A stretch of DNA of 64,000 bases from Cognatazoarcus halotolerans (GTDB lineage Bacteria; Pseudomonadota; Gammaproteobacteria; Burkholderiales; Rhodocyclaceae): positions 20,299 to 84,298 of the forward strand of contig NZ_WUAF01000002.1 of the NCBI RefSeq assembly GCF_009800965.1, given 5' to 3'. Position 1 is the first letter of the stretch, and each line of letters starts with the position of its first letter. A program made the translations under genes and the position numbers. Positions 22,831-33,671 of this stretch are shown here, in pieces. The notes beneath the pieces are model-generated. The model saw nothing but the letters and a program-made list of their open reading frames with translations, ran no database searches and was not told the DNA's origin.

Positions 22831-23163
22831 TCAGGTCTTGTCGTCGACCTTGGCCGCACCGGTACCAGATTTCATGGCTGAAATCGCGGTGTCGCGGGCC
22901 GCGACGTCCTTGAACATCGGGCTCGTGCCGACCACTTGGCCGTTCGAGGCCTTGAGATTGAAGAAGGGGCGGCCGTCACTCGCTTCCTTGAGTTCGTAGC
23001 GTCCGTCCTCCGTAGAGTTCTTGCGTACCGACTCAATACCGTTGGTCGCACTTGCCTTGGCGTTGTAACCTTCGCTGCGGACCAGGGTTCCACCGTCGGC
23101 GTTGAGCAGCTTGAAGTAAAACTCGCCTTTTTCGTTCTTGGTCAGTTCGAACTTCAGGGACAT
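22831..23163 (-). CDS. YegP-family protein (DUF1508 repeats)
   Basis: The 110-residue protein has two tandem DUF1508 units (about residues 10-48 and 60-98), each with the pattern F-Y-F-x-L or F-F-N-L followed by a Gly and SEGY/SPMF. The ATG at 23163 has a good ribosome site (GAGGAGAT); the longer open frame upstream is unlikely to be coding. The function is unknown. It sits between purD and hemF on the same strand. Confidence 0.88.
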   Translation of the reverse strand: MSLKFELTKNEKGEFYFKLLNADGGTLVRSEGYNAKASATNGIESVRKNSTEDGRYELKEASDGRPFFNLKASNGQVVGTSPMFKDVAARDTAISAMKSGTGAAKVDDKT

Positions 23164-23308
23164 ATCGATCTCCTCGGTTTGCCAGCCTGCGGGGTGCAGG
23201 CTCCCGATCGCAGAATACACTGCAATATGACTTGTCCGCCCCGGTCGCACGGCCGCTTTGGGTGGCAGCTTGTGAATTTGGGTCGCATGACGGAAAAATT
23301 GCCGCGCG

Positions 23309-24580
23309 TCAGCGCTTGATGGCACGAAAGCCGATGTCACGCCTGTATTGCTTGCCCGCAAATTCGATCCTGTCAGCGGTTGCGTAAGCCAGTTTCTGCG
23401 CCGTTCTGACATTGTCTCCGAGGGCGGTCACGCACAGGACCCGGCCTCCGCTGGTCACGATCTGGCCGTCCACTTCTTTGGTGCCTGCGTGAAATACGTG
23501 CACCTCCTGAGACTCGTTTTCCGGCAACCCGGTGATCAGATCGCCTTTGCGCGGACTCTCCGGGTACCCCGCCGCAGCAATCACGACTCCAAGGGCAAAG
23601 CGCCGGTCCCATTCCGCCTCGGCTGCGTCGAGCTTGCCTGCGATCGCCGCTTCCAGCAATTCGACCAGATCGGTCTTGAGGCGCATCATGATCGGCTGGG
23701 TTTCGGGGTCGCCCATGCGGCAATTGAACTCCACGACGCGGGGGTGCCCTTCGGCGTCGATCATGAGGCCCGCATACAGGAAACCGGAGTACGGAATGCC
23801 GTCGGCCGCCATGCCGTTGAGGGTCGGCATGATGACCTCCCGCATGACCCTGGCGTGTACTTCCGGGGTGACGACCGGTGCGGGAGAATAGGCACCCATT
23901 CCACCGGTATTCGGACCTGCGTCCCCATCTCTCAGACGTTTGTGATCCTGTGACGTGGCCAGCGCGAGCGCGCTTCGGCCGTCAGCCATGACGATGAAGC
24001 TCGCCTCTTCGCCCTCCATGAATTCTTCGATCACCACCCGCGCCCCGGCGTCGCCCATGCTGTTGCCGACCAGCATCATGTCGACCGCCTCATGGGCCTG
24101 CTCGAGCGTCATCGCCACGACGACGCCCTTTCCTGCGGCAAGGCCGTCGGCCTTGATCACGATCGGCGCTCCCTCCGCCTCAAGGTAGGCGTGCGCTTCC
24201 CTTGCATCGCTGAATGTCTGATATCGGGCGGTCGGAATCTTGTGGCGGATCAGGAACCGCTTGGCGAAATCCTTTGAGGATTCGAGCTGGGCAGCCGCCT
24301 GGGATGGTCCGAAGATCGCCAGACCTGCCGCCCTGAAGGCATCGACCACGCCTTCGGCAAGAGGGGCTTCCGGACCCACCACGGTGAGGCCGATGGCTTC
24401 ACGCTTCGCCAGAGCGACGAGTTCATCGATGCCATTCGCTGAAACGTTCTCGACACCCAGTTCGCGTGCAGTACCGGGGTTGCCCGGTGCAACCAGCACC
24501 TTGTGAACCCGGGGCGATTGGGCGAGTTTCCAGGCCAGTGCATGTTCGCGACCGCCGGAGCCGATGACGAGAATTTTCAT
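23309..24580 (-). CDS. purD: Phosphoribosylamine-glycine ligase
   Basis: PurD is the ATP-grasp enzyme of the second de novo purine step. The 423-residue protein shows the N-terminal MKILVIGSGGREHALAWKL, the glycine-rich ATP loop (DGLAAGKGVVVA) and the ligase signature FNCRMGDPETQ. It lies 61 bases downstream of purH on the same strand. Confidence 0.97.
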   Translation of the reverse strand: MKILVIGSGGREHALAWKLAQSPRVHKVLVAPGNPGTARELGVENVSANGIDELVALAKREAIGLTVVGPEAPLAEGVVDAFRAAGLAIFGPSQAAAQLESSKDFAKRFLIRHKIPTARYQTFSDAREAHAYLEAEGAPIVIKADGLAAGKGVVVAMTLEQAHEAVDMMLVGNSMGDAGARVVIEEFMEGEEASFIVMADGRSALALATSQDHKRLRDGDAGPNTGGMGAYSPAPVVTPEVHARVMREVIMPTLNGMAADGIPYSGFLYAGLMIDAEGHPRVVEFNCRMGDPETQPIMMRLKTDLVELLEAAIAGKLDAAEAEWDRRFALGVVIAAAGYPESPRKGDLITGLPENESQEVHVFHAGTKEVDGQIVTSGGRVLCVTALGDNVRTAQKLAYATADRIEFAGKQYRRDIGFRAIKR

Positions 24581-24641
24581 GATGTCTTGCTGGATCGATT
24601 GTCAGTGCAGTTCGGGTCGCGACATGTGCGCCGCGGAAGGG

Positions 24642-26213
24642 TCAGTGGCGGAAGTGGCGGAAGCCGGTGAGGACCATCGCCAGGCCGTGTTCATCAGCGG
24701 CCGCGATCACCTCCGCGTCGCGCATCGAGCCGCCCGGCTGGATCACCGCGGTTGCACCGGCTTCGGCCAGCACGTCGAGGCCGTCTCGGAAGGGGAAGAA
24801 CGCATCGGAGGCCACCACGCAACCGCCGATCGAAAGGCCCGCATTCTCGGCCTTGATCTTGGCGATCCGCGCAGAATCGACGCGGCTCATCTGTCCCGCA
24901 CCCACTCCGACGGTCATCGCGTCCTTGCAGTAGACGATGGCGTTGGACTTGACGTACTTGGCGACGCGCCAGGCGAACAGCAGGTCGCCGAGCTCCTGCT
25001 CTGTTGGTGCGCGCTTCGTTACCAGCTTGAGATCCGCTGCGGTAATCGGTGCGAAGTCCGCGCTCTGCACCAGCAAGCCGCCACCGACGCGCTTGAAGTC
25101 GGTCTGACGGACATCGCCGAGTGGGACTGTGAGGACGCGCACATTAGCCTTGGCCGCGAGCAACTGAAGCGCTTCTTCGGTATAGGCCGGTGCGATGAGG
25201 ACTTCGAGGAACTGCGCGCTGACCGCTTCGGCTGCGCTGCGATCAACCGTGCCGTTGAAGGCGATGATGCCGCCGAAAGCGGACGTCGGGTCTGTCTTGA
25301 AGGCACGCTGATAGGCATCGAGCGGGCTCGCGCCGAGTGCCACGCCGCAGGGGTTGGCGTGCTTTACGATCACGCAGGCCGGCGTTGCCTGGTCGAAGGC
25401 CTTGACGCATTCCCACGCCGCATCCGCATCGGCGATATTGTTGTAGGAGAGCTCCTTGCCCTGCAACTGGGTGTAGGCAGCGATGCCGTTCGCAGCGTCG
25501 GGTTCGCGGTAGAACGCCGCGCTCTGATGCGGGTTCTCGCCGTAGCGCAGGTCCTGCACCTTGTCGAAGGCCATCTGCAGCCTGGTCGGATAGGGCTGCT
25601 TGCTGCCATCCGCGGTAAGGGCGGTGAGGTGGTTCGAGATTGCGCTGTCGTAGCGGGCGGTATGGGTGAATGCCTTGACTGCCAGCGCAAAGCGGGTCTT
25701 GTATGACACCTGCCCTTCGTTGGCACGCAACTCCTCGATGATGGCCGGATAGTCGTCCGGATCCGTCACCACGGCGACGCCGCCAATCTCGGTGCCGTGG
25801 TTCTTTGCTGCGGCGCGGACCATCGCCGGGCCACCGATGTCGATGTTCTCGATTGCGTCGTCGAGGCTGCAATCGGGCCGCGCAACGGTCTGCTGAAAGG
25901 GGTACAGGTTGACCACCACCAGATCGATGCGTGGAATATCGTGTTCTGCCAGCGTCTGCATGTGCTCCGGAAGATCGCGACGGGCGAGGATGCCGCCGTG
26001 AACCCGCGGATGGAGGGTCTTGACCCTGCCGTCCAGCATTTCCGGAAAGCCGGTGTGCTCGGAAACGTCGGTAACCGGCAGGCCGGCTTCGCGCAGGGAC
26101 TTGGCGGTGCCGCCGGTGGACAGCAGCTTGATGCCGAGTTGGTGCAGGGCCTTTGCGAATTCGAGGACGCCGCGTTTGTCGGAGACGCTGATCAGTGCTT
26201 GAGTGGCTTTCAT
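24642..26213 (-). CDS. purH: Bifunctional AICAR transformylase / IMP cyclohydrolase
   Basis: PurH catalyses the last two steps of IMP synthesis. The 523-residue protein has the N-terminal cyclohydrolase (MGS-like) domain ([16 protein letters not shown]) and the C-terminal transformylase domain ([17 protein letters not shown]). It follows fis after a 36-base gap, giving the dusB-fis-purH-purD order often seen in Betaproteobacteria. Confidence 0.97.
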   Translation of the reverse strand: MKATQALISVSDKRGVLEFAKALHQLGIKLLSTGGTAKSLREAGLPVTDVSEHTGFPEMLDGRVKTLHPRVHGGILARRDLPEHMQTLAEHDIPRIDLVVVNLYPFQQTVARPDCSLDDAIENIDIGGPAMVRAAAKNHGTEIGGVAVVTDPDDYPAIIEELRANEGQVSYKTRFALAVKAFTHTARYDSAISNHLTALTADGSKQPYPTRLQMAFDKVQDLRYGENPHQSAAFYREPDAANGIAAYTQLQGKELSYNNIADADAAWECVKAFDQATPACVIVKHANPCGVALGASPLDAYQRAFKTDPTSAFGGIIAFNGTVDRSAAEAVSAQFLEVLIAPAYTEEALQLLAAKANVRVLTVPLGDVRQTDFKRVGGGLLVQSADFAPITAADLKLVTKRAPTEQELGDLLFAWRVAKYVKSNAIVYCKDAMTVGVGAGQMSRVDSARIAKIKAENAGLSIGGCVVASDAFFPFRDGLDVLAEAGATAVIQPGGSMRDAEVIAAADEHGLAMVLTGFRHFRH

Positions 26214-26249
26214 TTCGGTGAAGAAGGTGATGGCGTTTGAATGCCGGAT

Positions 26250-26486
26250 TTACAGGAGGTCGTATTCGGTAAGCTTTCGTCGCAGTGTGTTGCGATTGAT
26301 TCCGAGCATTTCGGCCGCGATCGTCTGGTTGCCATTTGCCTGGCGGAGGACGAACTCGAGCATGGGTTTTTCCGCGTTCTTCATGACCAGACTGTAGATG
26401 GCGGCCGGCTTCTCGCCATCCAGATCCTGGAAATAGCGGTCAAGGACGCGATTGACCGATTCGGCAATGTCGTTGTTGCGGGTCAT
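26250..26486 (-). CDS. fis: Fis family DNA-bending protein
   Basis: The 78-residue protein is mostly the Fis C-terminal helix-turn-helix (QANGNQTIAAEMLGINRNTL), preceded by a shorter N-terminal arm than enteric Fis. The ATG overlaps the dusB stop (ATGA), so it is expressed from the dusB promoter as in many proteobacteria. Fis is a nucleoid protein that affects rRNA and tRNA promoters and recombination. Confidence 0.93.
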   Translation of the reverse strand: MTRNNDIAESVNRVLDRYFQDLDGEKPAAIYSLVMKNAEKPMLEFVLRQANGNQTIAAEMLGINRNTLRRKLTEYDLL

Positions 26487-27505
26487 GCAGCGAGTTCCTC
26501 GGGGAATTCTTCCTGATAACGCAGTCGTGAATCACCCTCGGCCATGCGAAGGTAGAAATCGTCGACTGCGGCGACCTGTCCTTCAACCGTTTCCTGAAGG
26601 TTCATGTGGCTGCGAAAGGCAGCCGCACCTACCAGGCCGCGGGTATACCAGGCAATGTGTTTTCGGGCGATGCGCAGGCCCTTGTCCTCGCCATAAAAAT
26701 CGTAAAGGTCGGCGAGGTGGGCACGGCACACGCTGTGGATTTCGGCAACCGGCGGTGGTGCGAGCAGTTCGCCGGTCGCAAGGTAGTGTTCGATTTCACG
26801 GAAGATCCAGGGCCGACCTTGTGCCGCGCGGCCGATCATGAGGCCGTCGGCCCCAGTGTGTGCGAGTACGGCACGGGCCTTCTGTGGCGAATCGATATCG
26901 CCGTTGGCAATCACCGGTATGGTGATCCTTGCCTTGACCTCGGCGATGGTGTCGTATTCCGCCTCACCCATGTAGAGGTCCGCGCGGGTGCGTCCGTGAA
27001 TCGCCACCAGGCGGATACCCGACGATTCGGCGATTCGGGCGATGGTCGCGGCGTTACGGTTTTCGTGGTCCCAGCCGGTGCGGAACTTGAGCGTGACCGG
27101 GGTATCGGGAACCGCGCTGACCACGGCTTCGAGAATCCGGCTGACCAGCCTTTCATCGCGCATCAGCGCGGAGCCGGCGGCCACGTTGCAGACTTTCTTG
27201 GCCGGGCAGCCCATGTTGATGTCGATGATCTGTGCGCCCTGGTCCACGTTGAAGCATGCCGCCTGCGCCATCATCCGCGGATCCGCGCCGGCGATCTGTA
27301 CCGAGATCGGGCCCGGCTCACCGCTGTGGTCGGTACGTCGCCGGGTTTTTTCCGTGGCATAGAGCAGTGCGTTGGAGGTGACCATTTCGGATACGGCAAG
27401 GCCGGCCCCCATGCGCTTGGCGAGTTGCCGGAACGGCCGGTCCGTGACGCCGGCCATGGGCGCCACAAAAAGGTTGTTCCGCAGTTTGAACCCGGCTAAT
27501 TGCAT
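26483..27505 (-). CDS. dusB: tRNA-dihydrouridine synthase B
   Basis: DusB is a flavoenzyme that reduces uridine in the tRNA D loop. The 340-residue protein has FVAPMAGVTDRPFRQL near the start, the catalytic cysteine in MGCPAKKVCN and the FMN-binding VHGRTR. The ATG at 27505 (MQLAGFKLRN) aligns with family N-termini; a TTG at 27532 would add nine residues. It is the first gene of the fis-purH-purD run. Confidence 0.95.
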   Translation of the reverse strand: MQLAGFKLRNNLFVAPMAGVTDRPFRQLAKRMGAGLAVSEMVTSNALLYATEKTRRRTDHSGEPGPISVQIAGADPRMMAQAACFNVDQGAQIIDINMGCPAKKVCNVAAGSALMRDERLVSRILEAVVSAVPDTPVTLKFRTGWDHENRNAATIARIAESSGIRLVAIHGRTRADLYMGEAEYDTIAEVKARITIPVIANGDIDSPQKARAVLAHTGADGLMIGRAAQGRPWIFREIEHYLATGELLAPPPVAEIHSVCRAHLADLYDFYGEDKGLRIARKHIAWYTRGLVGAAAFRSHMNLQETVEGQVAAVDDFYLRMAEGDSRLRYQEEFPEELAA

Positions 27506-27684
27506 TTGAGGGGGAAGGGTGACGCGAGGCAAACTCGGATTCTAACCGATGGGGCGGCCGGCGATAAGTCGGAATATCACTGTCCGCGAATGCAGTCGGA
27601 CGGGTGCCCCGACGACTTACGGCAGCCGCTGCCCACCGCAGGTCTCGTGTCTGCCGCGGTCGCCGATATCGTTGACGGAGGCCC

Positions 27685-28833
27685 TCACGGCCAGGCGCGT
27701 GCTCCGAACATCATCCGTTTGGCGACAAAATGACGAAGCGGAGGTAGCGTGTCGAGGCCGAGCAGGCCAGCACCGCGCAGGTGCCGGAGGACGCCCGAGT
27801 CGTTGCTGAAAAGGCGTACCAGGCCATCCGTGAAGCGAATCGTTCCCTGACGGTCAAGGCCGCGCCCCGTCGCATAGGCGCGAAGCAGATGAGGCGAGCC
27901 CGGGTCGATGCCGTCGGCCTCGCGCAGGTGCCGGGCCAGAGCCCAGACATCGCGCAGCGCGAGATTGAAGCCCTGTCCCGCGACGGGGTGCAGGGTCTGT
28001 GCTGCGTTTCCGAGCCACACGGTACGTTCACCCGCGGCGTGCTTGCGATAGCGCAGACCAAGCGGGTAGCGCAAGCGTGTTGCCACCCCGGTGAGCTGCA
28101 CGCGCGTCCCGATCGTCGCCTGGAGCGTACCGAGATAGTGTGCATCGGGCATCTCGATGAGACGGTCGGCCTGCTCGGGAGAGACCGTGTGGACGATCGC
28201 GAAACCGTCTCCGTTGGGCAGCAGGGCGAGGGGCCCGCCCGGCGTGAAGCGCTCGTAGGCGATGTGGCGATGTCCGCCCGCGACGGACGCCTGGGTGATG
28301 AGCGCATGCTGGTCATAGTCGTGCCGTACGATCTGTGGATCGTCGTCCTGCATGCCACCTTCGGCGCAGGCCACCAGGCGCGCGGACAGGGGAGCGGAAC
28401 GCTCACCGATCAGGCTTGCACTCACATTCTCCGAGTCGGCAGCGAGTTCGCCGACCTTGCAGTTGTCGAGCAGGGGTACGCCGCTGGCCTCGACGGCATC
28501 GCCGAGGGCGGCGGCGAGCTCGCCGGCCGAAACCACGTAGCCGAGTGCGGCTTGATCATAATCGCGGTGATCGATCAGCGTGCGCCCGAGCCCCCCTTGT
28601 TGCGAGATGTGGATGGTGTGGATGGCCGTCGGTCTGAGGTTCGCCCAAACACCAAGCCGCGCGAGCGTCTGGCGGCTGCCGTGCGACAGCGCAAGCACCC
28701 GGGGATCGCTTCGCACCGCGCGGCGATCGCGGGCGTCGGCCAGGGCGACCGAGTAACCACTGTCCTTGAGCGCGAGCGCAAGCGCCAGCCCGACCGGACC
28801 GGCGCCGACAATCAGCAGGTCAAAACGCTGCAT
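27685..28833 (-). CDS. ubiH: UbiH/UbiF-type FAD-dependent hydroxylase
   Basis: The enzyme is a flavin monooxygenase of ubiquinone ring hydroxylation. The 382-residue product begins with the FAD dinucleotide fold LLIVGAGPVGLALAL and ends with the second FAD motif [17 protein letters not shown]. The ATG at 28833 is chosen over a GTG at 28845; both overlap the pepP stop. The pepP-ubiH pair is conserved in proteobacteria. UbiH and the related ring hydroxylases UbiF and UbiI cannot be separated with certainty here. Confidence 0.88.
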   Translation of the reverse strand: MQRFDLLIVGAGPVGLALALALKDSGYSVALADARDRRAVRSDPRVLALSHGSRQTLARLGVWANLRPTAIHTIHISQQGGLGRTLIDHRDYDQAALGYVVSAGELAAALGDAVEASGVPLLDNCKVGELAADSENVSASLIGERSAPLSARLVACAEGGMQDDDPQIVRHDYDQHALITQASVAGGHRHIAYERFTPGGPLALLPNGDGFAIVHTVSPEQADRLIEMPDAHYLGTLQATIGTRVQLTGVATRLRYPLGLRYRKHAAGERTVWLGNAAQTLHPVAGQGFNLALRDVWALARHLREADGIDPGSPHLLRAYATGRGLDRQGTIRFTDGLVRLFSNDSGVLRHLRGAGLLGLDTLPPLRHFVAKRMMFGARAWP

Positions 28834-30148
28834 CGGCGGTCTCACGCATCAAGGCTTCGATTTCATCGATCTGCTTCGGTGCGGCAGCGGTGATGAGTTC
28901 GCAGCCCTCTTTGGTCACCAGCGCGTCGTCCTCGATGCGAATGCCGATATTCCAGAAAGCTTCCGGAACATTGTCCGCAGGGCGGATGTAGCAGCCCGGC
29001 TCGATCGTCAGCACCATGCCCGGCTCGAGTGTGCGCCAGTCGCCCGCGAGCTTGTATTCGCCGGCATCATGCACATCCAGGCCGAGCCAGTGCCCGGTGC
29101 GGTGCATGTAGAACTGGCGGTACGCGCCGGATTCGATGACGCCGTCGAGTGTGCCCTCGAGCAGGCCGAGATCGATCATGCCCTGAGCGAGAACCCTGAC
29201 AGCCGCATCGTGGCCGGCGTTCCAGTGATTGCCCGGTCGGGTCTCGGCCTGTGCTGCGGTCTGTGCCGCGAGGACCAGTTGATACACGTCCCGCTGTGCG
29301 CCGCTGAAGCGTCCATTGACCGGGAAGGTCCGGGTGATGTCCGAAGCGTAACCGTCGAGCTCGCAACCCGCATCGATCAGCAGCAGGTCGCCATCTTCCA
29401 TACGACGATCATTCTCGACGTAGTGCAGCACGCAGGCATTGGGGCCACTCGCGACAATCGATGAATAGGCGGCGGCCTGGCTGCCACGGCGCCGACAGAG
29501 ATAGCCGATTTCCGCGTCGATTTCGTATTCGAAGCGACCCGGGCGGCTCGCGCGCATCGCGCCCCTATGCGCTTCGCTCGATATGGCTGCGGCGCGGCGC
29601 ATGGTTTCGATCTCGTGTGCGTCCTTGATCAGTCGCATCTCGTCGAGTTCGGCACGAACATCGTGGATGGCGTGCGGTGCGGTGACACCACTGCGGGTAT
29701 TCGCGCGCGCCGCATTGAGGGCCGTGGCGATCCGTTCATCCCAGGCGCGATCGTAGCCCATCGAATAGTGCAATGTTGGCTGGTCGGCCAGCAGTCCGGG
29801 CAGGCGGCCGTCGAGCTCGCCGATCGGTGCCGCCTCGTCCATGCGGAAGTGCTCGCATGCAGCCTCGGGGCCGAATCGGTAACCGTCCCAGATCTCCCGT
29901 TCTACGTCCTTTTCGCGGCAGAAAAGGATGGATTTCGGGTTGTCACCGGCAATCAGCACCAGCACTGCTTCAGGTTCGCGAAAGCCGGTGAGGTAGTAGA
30001 AGTAGCTGTCGAAGCGGTAGGGGAAATGCGAGTCGCGATTGCGCGCCACTTCGGCGGCGGTCGGGATGACCGCGACGCCTCCGCCACTTGCGGCCATTCG
30101 GGCCAGCAGGCGTTCGCGGCGCGCGCGAAATTGTTCGATGTCCTGCAT
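28820..30148 (-). CDS. pepP: Xaa-Pro aminopeptidase P
   Basis: The 442-residue protein has the AMP_N domain followed by a pita-bread peptidase domain. The metal-ligand segments are LIDAGCELDGYASDITRTFP, the histidine in HRTGHWLGLDVHD, and glutamates in LTIEPGCY and GIRIEDD. The ATG at 30148 (MQDIEQFRARR) is preferred; the 60 upstream codons read into the regulatory region of the divergent aldehyde dehydrogenase gene. It overlaps ubiH. Confidence 0.95.
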   Translation of the reverse strand: MQDIEQFRARRERLLARMAASGGGVAVIPTAAEVARNRDSHFPYRFDSYFYYLTGFREPEAVLVLIAGDNPKSILFCREKDVEREIWDGYRFGPEAACEHFRMDEAAPIGELDGRLPGLLADQPTLHYSMGYDRAWDERIATALNAARANTRSGVTAPHAIHDVRAELDEMRLIKDAHEIETMRRAAAISSEAHRGAMRASRPGRFEYEIDAEIGYLCRRRGSQAAAYSSIVASGPNACVLHYVENDRRMEDGDLLLIDAGCELDGYASDITRTFPVNGRFSGAQRDVYQLVLAAQTAAQAETRPGNHWNAGHDAAVRVLAQGMIDLGLLEGTLDGVIESGAYRQFYMHRTGHWLGLDVHDAGEYKLAGDWRTLEPGMVLTIEPGCYIRPADNVPEAFWNIGIRIEDDALVTKEGCELITAAAPKQIDEIEALMRETADAAF

Positions 30149-30253
30149 CTCTGGGGCTTCCTCGATTGTGTCCCGCAAATTATGGCATGGCCACGGCGAC
30201 GACGCGCCGCAGGGGATGGGCAGGGCAACTGTTTCATCGGCGCATGGAGCATG

Positions 30254-30270
30254 TGTCCCGTTCTGGAGCA
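30254..30270 (+). promoter_or_regulatory. Candidate activator (AcoR-like) binding site upstream of aldehyde dehydrogenase
   Basis: TGTCCCG-TTC-TGGAGCA: the right half TGGAGCA is identical to the sites at 38334-38350 and 41370-41386, while the left half is poorly conserved. A second TGGAGCA lies at 30245-30251, 19 bases (about two turns) away. The site centre is 131 bases upstream of the -12 GC of the sigma-54 promoter, almost exactly as at the cytochrome c promoter. Confidence 0.55.
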
Positions 30271-30379
30271 GCGGTTGCCCCGGACTGTTGCAGCGGTCGG
30301 TGCGCGGTTGGCTGAGAAATGTCCGCAAGTGAATGATATTTAATCAAAAATAATGTTGATGCGAGATCGCTCGGCCGCT

Positions 30380-30395
30380 TGGCATGCCTGCTGCA
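30380..30395 (+). promoter_or_regulatory. Sigma-54 promoter of the aldehyde dehydrogenase gene
   Basis: TGGCAT-N5-CTGCA has the invariant GG-N10-GC spacing and two deviations from TGGCAC-N5-TTGCA. It lies 56 bases before the start codon. The region between the activator site and the promoter (about 30333-30357) is A/T rich, as expected for a bent or IHF-bound segment, though no exact IHF consensus is seen. Confidence 0.7.
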
Positions 30396-30451
30396 TTGAT
30401 CTGATCAACGCAAGGAAGCGTTGCCGATCGAATATCAGAGGAGACTCAATA

Positions 30452-31972
<1,521 letters not shown>

Positions 31973-31997
31973 TGGCGGCGGTGGGGCGGTTCGATGA

Positions 31998-32015
31998 CCC
32001 GGCCTCGCGGCCGGG
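31998..32015. other. Hairpin after the aldehyde dehydrogenase gene
   Basis: A perfect 7-bp stem (CCCGGCC / GGCCGGG) has a 4-base loop and no T run. It may be an mRNA-stabilising element in the 195-base gap before the DUF779 gene. Confidence 0.4.
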
Positions 32016-32117
32016 CTTGCCGACCGGCCCGCTGCAGGCCCGAGATGTTCGCTTTCGTTGGCTCCCGTAACCGGGGGCCTTCATACCGAGTTCTCCCTCC
32101 TCGTGTAAGGAGTTGCA

Positions 32118-32150
32118 GGGGCGGCCCCGGTCGCCCCGTTTTTTTCTTTT
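32118..32150 (+). terminator. Terminator/attenuator immediately upstream of DUF779
   Basis: GGGGCG (32118-32123) pairs with CGCCCC (32132-32137), followed by GTTTTTTTCTTTTTT. The T run ends just before the ribosome site of the DUF779 gene (GGGAG), so the downstream gene is either expressed by read-through or deliberately attenuated. Confidence 0.65.
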
Positions 32151-32167
32151 TTGGGAGTGAAGCGCAC

Positions 32168-32539
32168 ATGGTCGACCGCGTCACCGCAACCGATGCCACG
32201 CTGGCCCTGATTGAAAGACTTCAGAAAAAACACGGCCGTGAACTGATCTTCCACCAGTCGGGAGGATGCTGCGACGGCAGTGCGGCGAACTGCTACCTGA
32301 AAGGCGAAATCAATACCGACCACGACGTGTTGCTCGGCGAGATCGGTGGGTGCCCGTTCTACATCAGCCCGTCGCAGTATGAGTACTGGAAGCACACCCA
32401 GTTGATCATCGACGTCCTCGAAGCAAGAGGAGGTGGCACTTTCTCGCTGGAGGGGCCTGAGGGCGTCTGTTTTCACACACGCTCCCGCCTGTTTACCGAC
32501 GCGGAATGGGCGGAGTTACAGGCTGGCGGGATTGTCTGA
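32168..32539 (+). CDS. DUF779 family protein
   Basis: This 123-residue protein is a known companion of acetaldehyde dehydrogenase genes, but its role is undefined. It has conserved cysteines in GGCCDGSAANCY, GGCPFYIS and GVCFHTR, suggesting metal or redox chemistry. The ATG at 32168 follows GGGAG. It lies 195 bases after the aldehyde dehydrogenase on the same strand, with a terminator-like structure between them. Confidence 0.9.
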   Translation: MVDRVTATDATLALIERLQKKHGRELIFHQSGGCCDGSAANCYLKGEINTDHDVLLGEIGGCPFYISPSQYEYWKHTQLIIDVLEARGGGTFSLEGPEGVCFHTRSRLFTDAEWAELQAGGIV

Positions 32540-32556
32540 ACGTGTAAATGAAAGAG

Positions 32557-32573
32557 GGGGCTTGCGCCCCTTG
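32557..32573. terminator. Possible terminator between DUF779 and the PEP-CTERM gene
   Basis: GGGGC (32557-32561) pairs with GCCCC (32566-32570), with flanking AAAGA and TT. The stem is short, but the position between two convergent stops is appropriate. Confidence 0.35.
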
Positions 32574-32599
32574 CCATTGCCAGGCAAACCCGGATGTGC

Positions 32600-33421
32600 C
32601 TATTTTCTGCGGCGAGCTACCAGACCGATCAGGCCGAGACCGGCCAGCAGCATCGCGTAGCTTTCGGGTTCCGGCACGGCTGCGGGGATGCCGTAGTTGA
32701 TGCCGGCCGATGAGGCCACTGTGGTGCCCGGCGCTGCAGCCATGGCGAAGCTTGCGGTGTGGCTGAAGTCAGCGATGCCGCCGCTCGCTACATTGACGGT
32801 AAGGTAAGCGGCGATCGCATAGGTCTTGCCGTACTCGAAATCGAAGTCGCTCTCGAAGAGATCGTTTACGGTGACGCGCTGACGACCGCTGATGTTGCGG
32901 TAATCGTAGGCGAGTTGCTGGCTGTCGCCGAGGTAATAGGTGTTGTCCCAGTCAGAGGGGAAGACGTCGTATAGGGCGACGCTCAGGCTATAACCGGCGT
33001 TCCCATCCGCGCCGCCTGTGAGACTGCCGTTCAGGAGCGTGGAAAAACTTGCGCTACCGCTTCCGGTGCCACCGAGAAAGGTCACGAAATCGGTGAAGGA
33101 GGCGGTTGCACTTGCCGATGAGTAACCATAGCCAGCCTGCCCGTACGGATGATACTCGGTCTGCGCATAGGCCTTGAGCTGGCCGGCCGCGGCCTCGGCA
33201 TTTGCGTTGAAACCGTAGCCGTTCTTTGCGCCGGTGACGGAGACGAAAGCACCATTGTCGCTTTCACCGATGCTTAGCGAGCCGGATTTGCTTCCCAAGG
33301 AGTAGGAATAGTTGCCCGATGCCGCACTTTGGAATTCGGCCTGCGGCATCGCCGAAGCGATCGGCGTGGCCAGGGTTGCGAGTGTGCCCACAACCAGGGA
33401 AGACAAGAATCTGACGCGCAT
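32600..33421 (-). CDS. PEP-CTERM sorting-domain protein
   Basis: The 273-residue secreted protein has an N-terminal signal peptide (MRVRFLSSLVVGTLATLATPIASA), a Ser/Gly/Tyr-rich beta body, and a C-terminal PEP-CTERM tripartite signal: VPEPES, a hydrophobic helix (YAMLLAGLGLIGLVA) and basic RRRK. Such proteins are processed by exosortase and are linked to exopolysaccharide or floc formation. No exosortase is encoded in the window. The ATG at 33421 is chosen because it begins the signal peptide. Confidence 0.92.
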   Translation of the reverse strand: MRVRFLSSLVVGTLATLATPIASAMPQAEFQSAASGNYSYSLGSKSGSLSIGESDNGAFVSVTGAKNGYGFNANAEAAAGQLKAYAQTEYHPYGQAGYGYSSASATASFTDFVTFLGGTGSGSASFSTLLNGSLTGGADGNAGYSLSVALYDVFPSDWDNTYYLGDSQQLAYDYRNISGRQRVTVNDLFESDFDFEYGKTYAIAAYLTVNVASGGIADFSHTASFAMAAAPGTTVASSAGINYGIPAAVPEPESYAMLLAGLGLIGLVARRRK

Positions 33422-33671
33422 TTGTGGATCTCCGGGGATCATGTGCCGCCGGTCGAGTTGGACCGGTGCAATTTTTATGCAAATGGTGTGCCCGGTTTGT
33501 GTGCGAAGTTGATGTGCAGTTGCAACATCATGATCTGCATTGGTATTTAGATCGGATCGGATCTCTTTTCTTTTTTGAGATGTGTTCATGCAAATAGGAT
33601 TGTGCGGCGCAGTGTAAAAATCGCCGACAATTAGGGCCGCCGAGCCGATTGTCGGCGGGTCAGCGCTGGAT

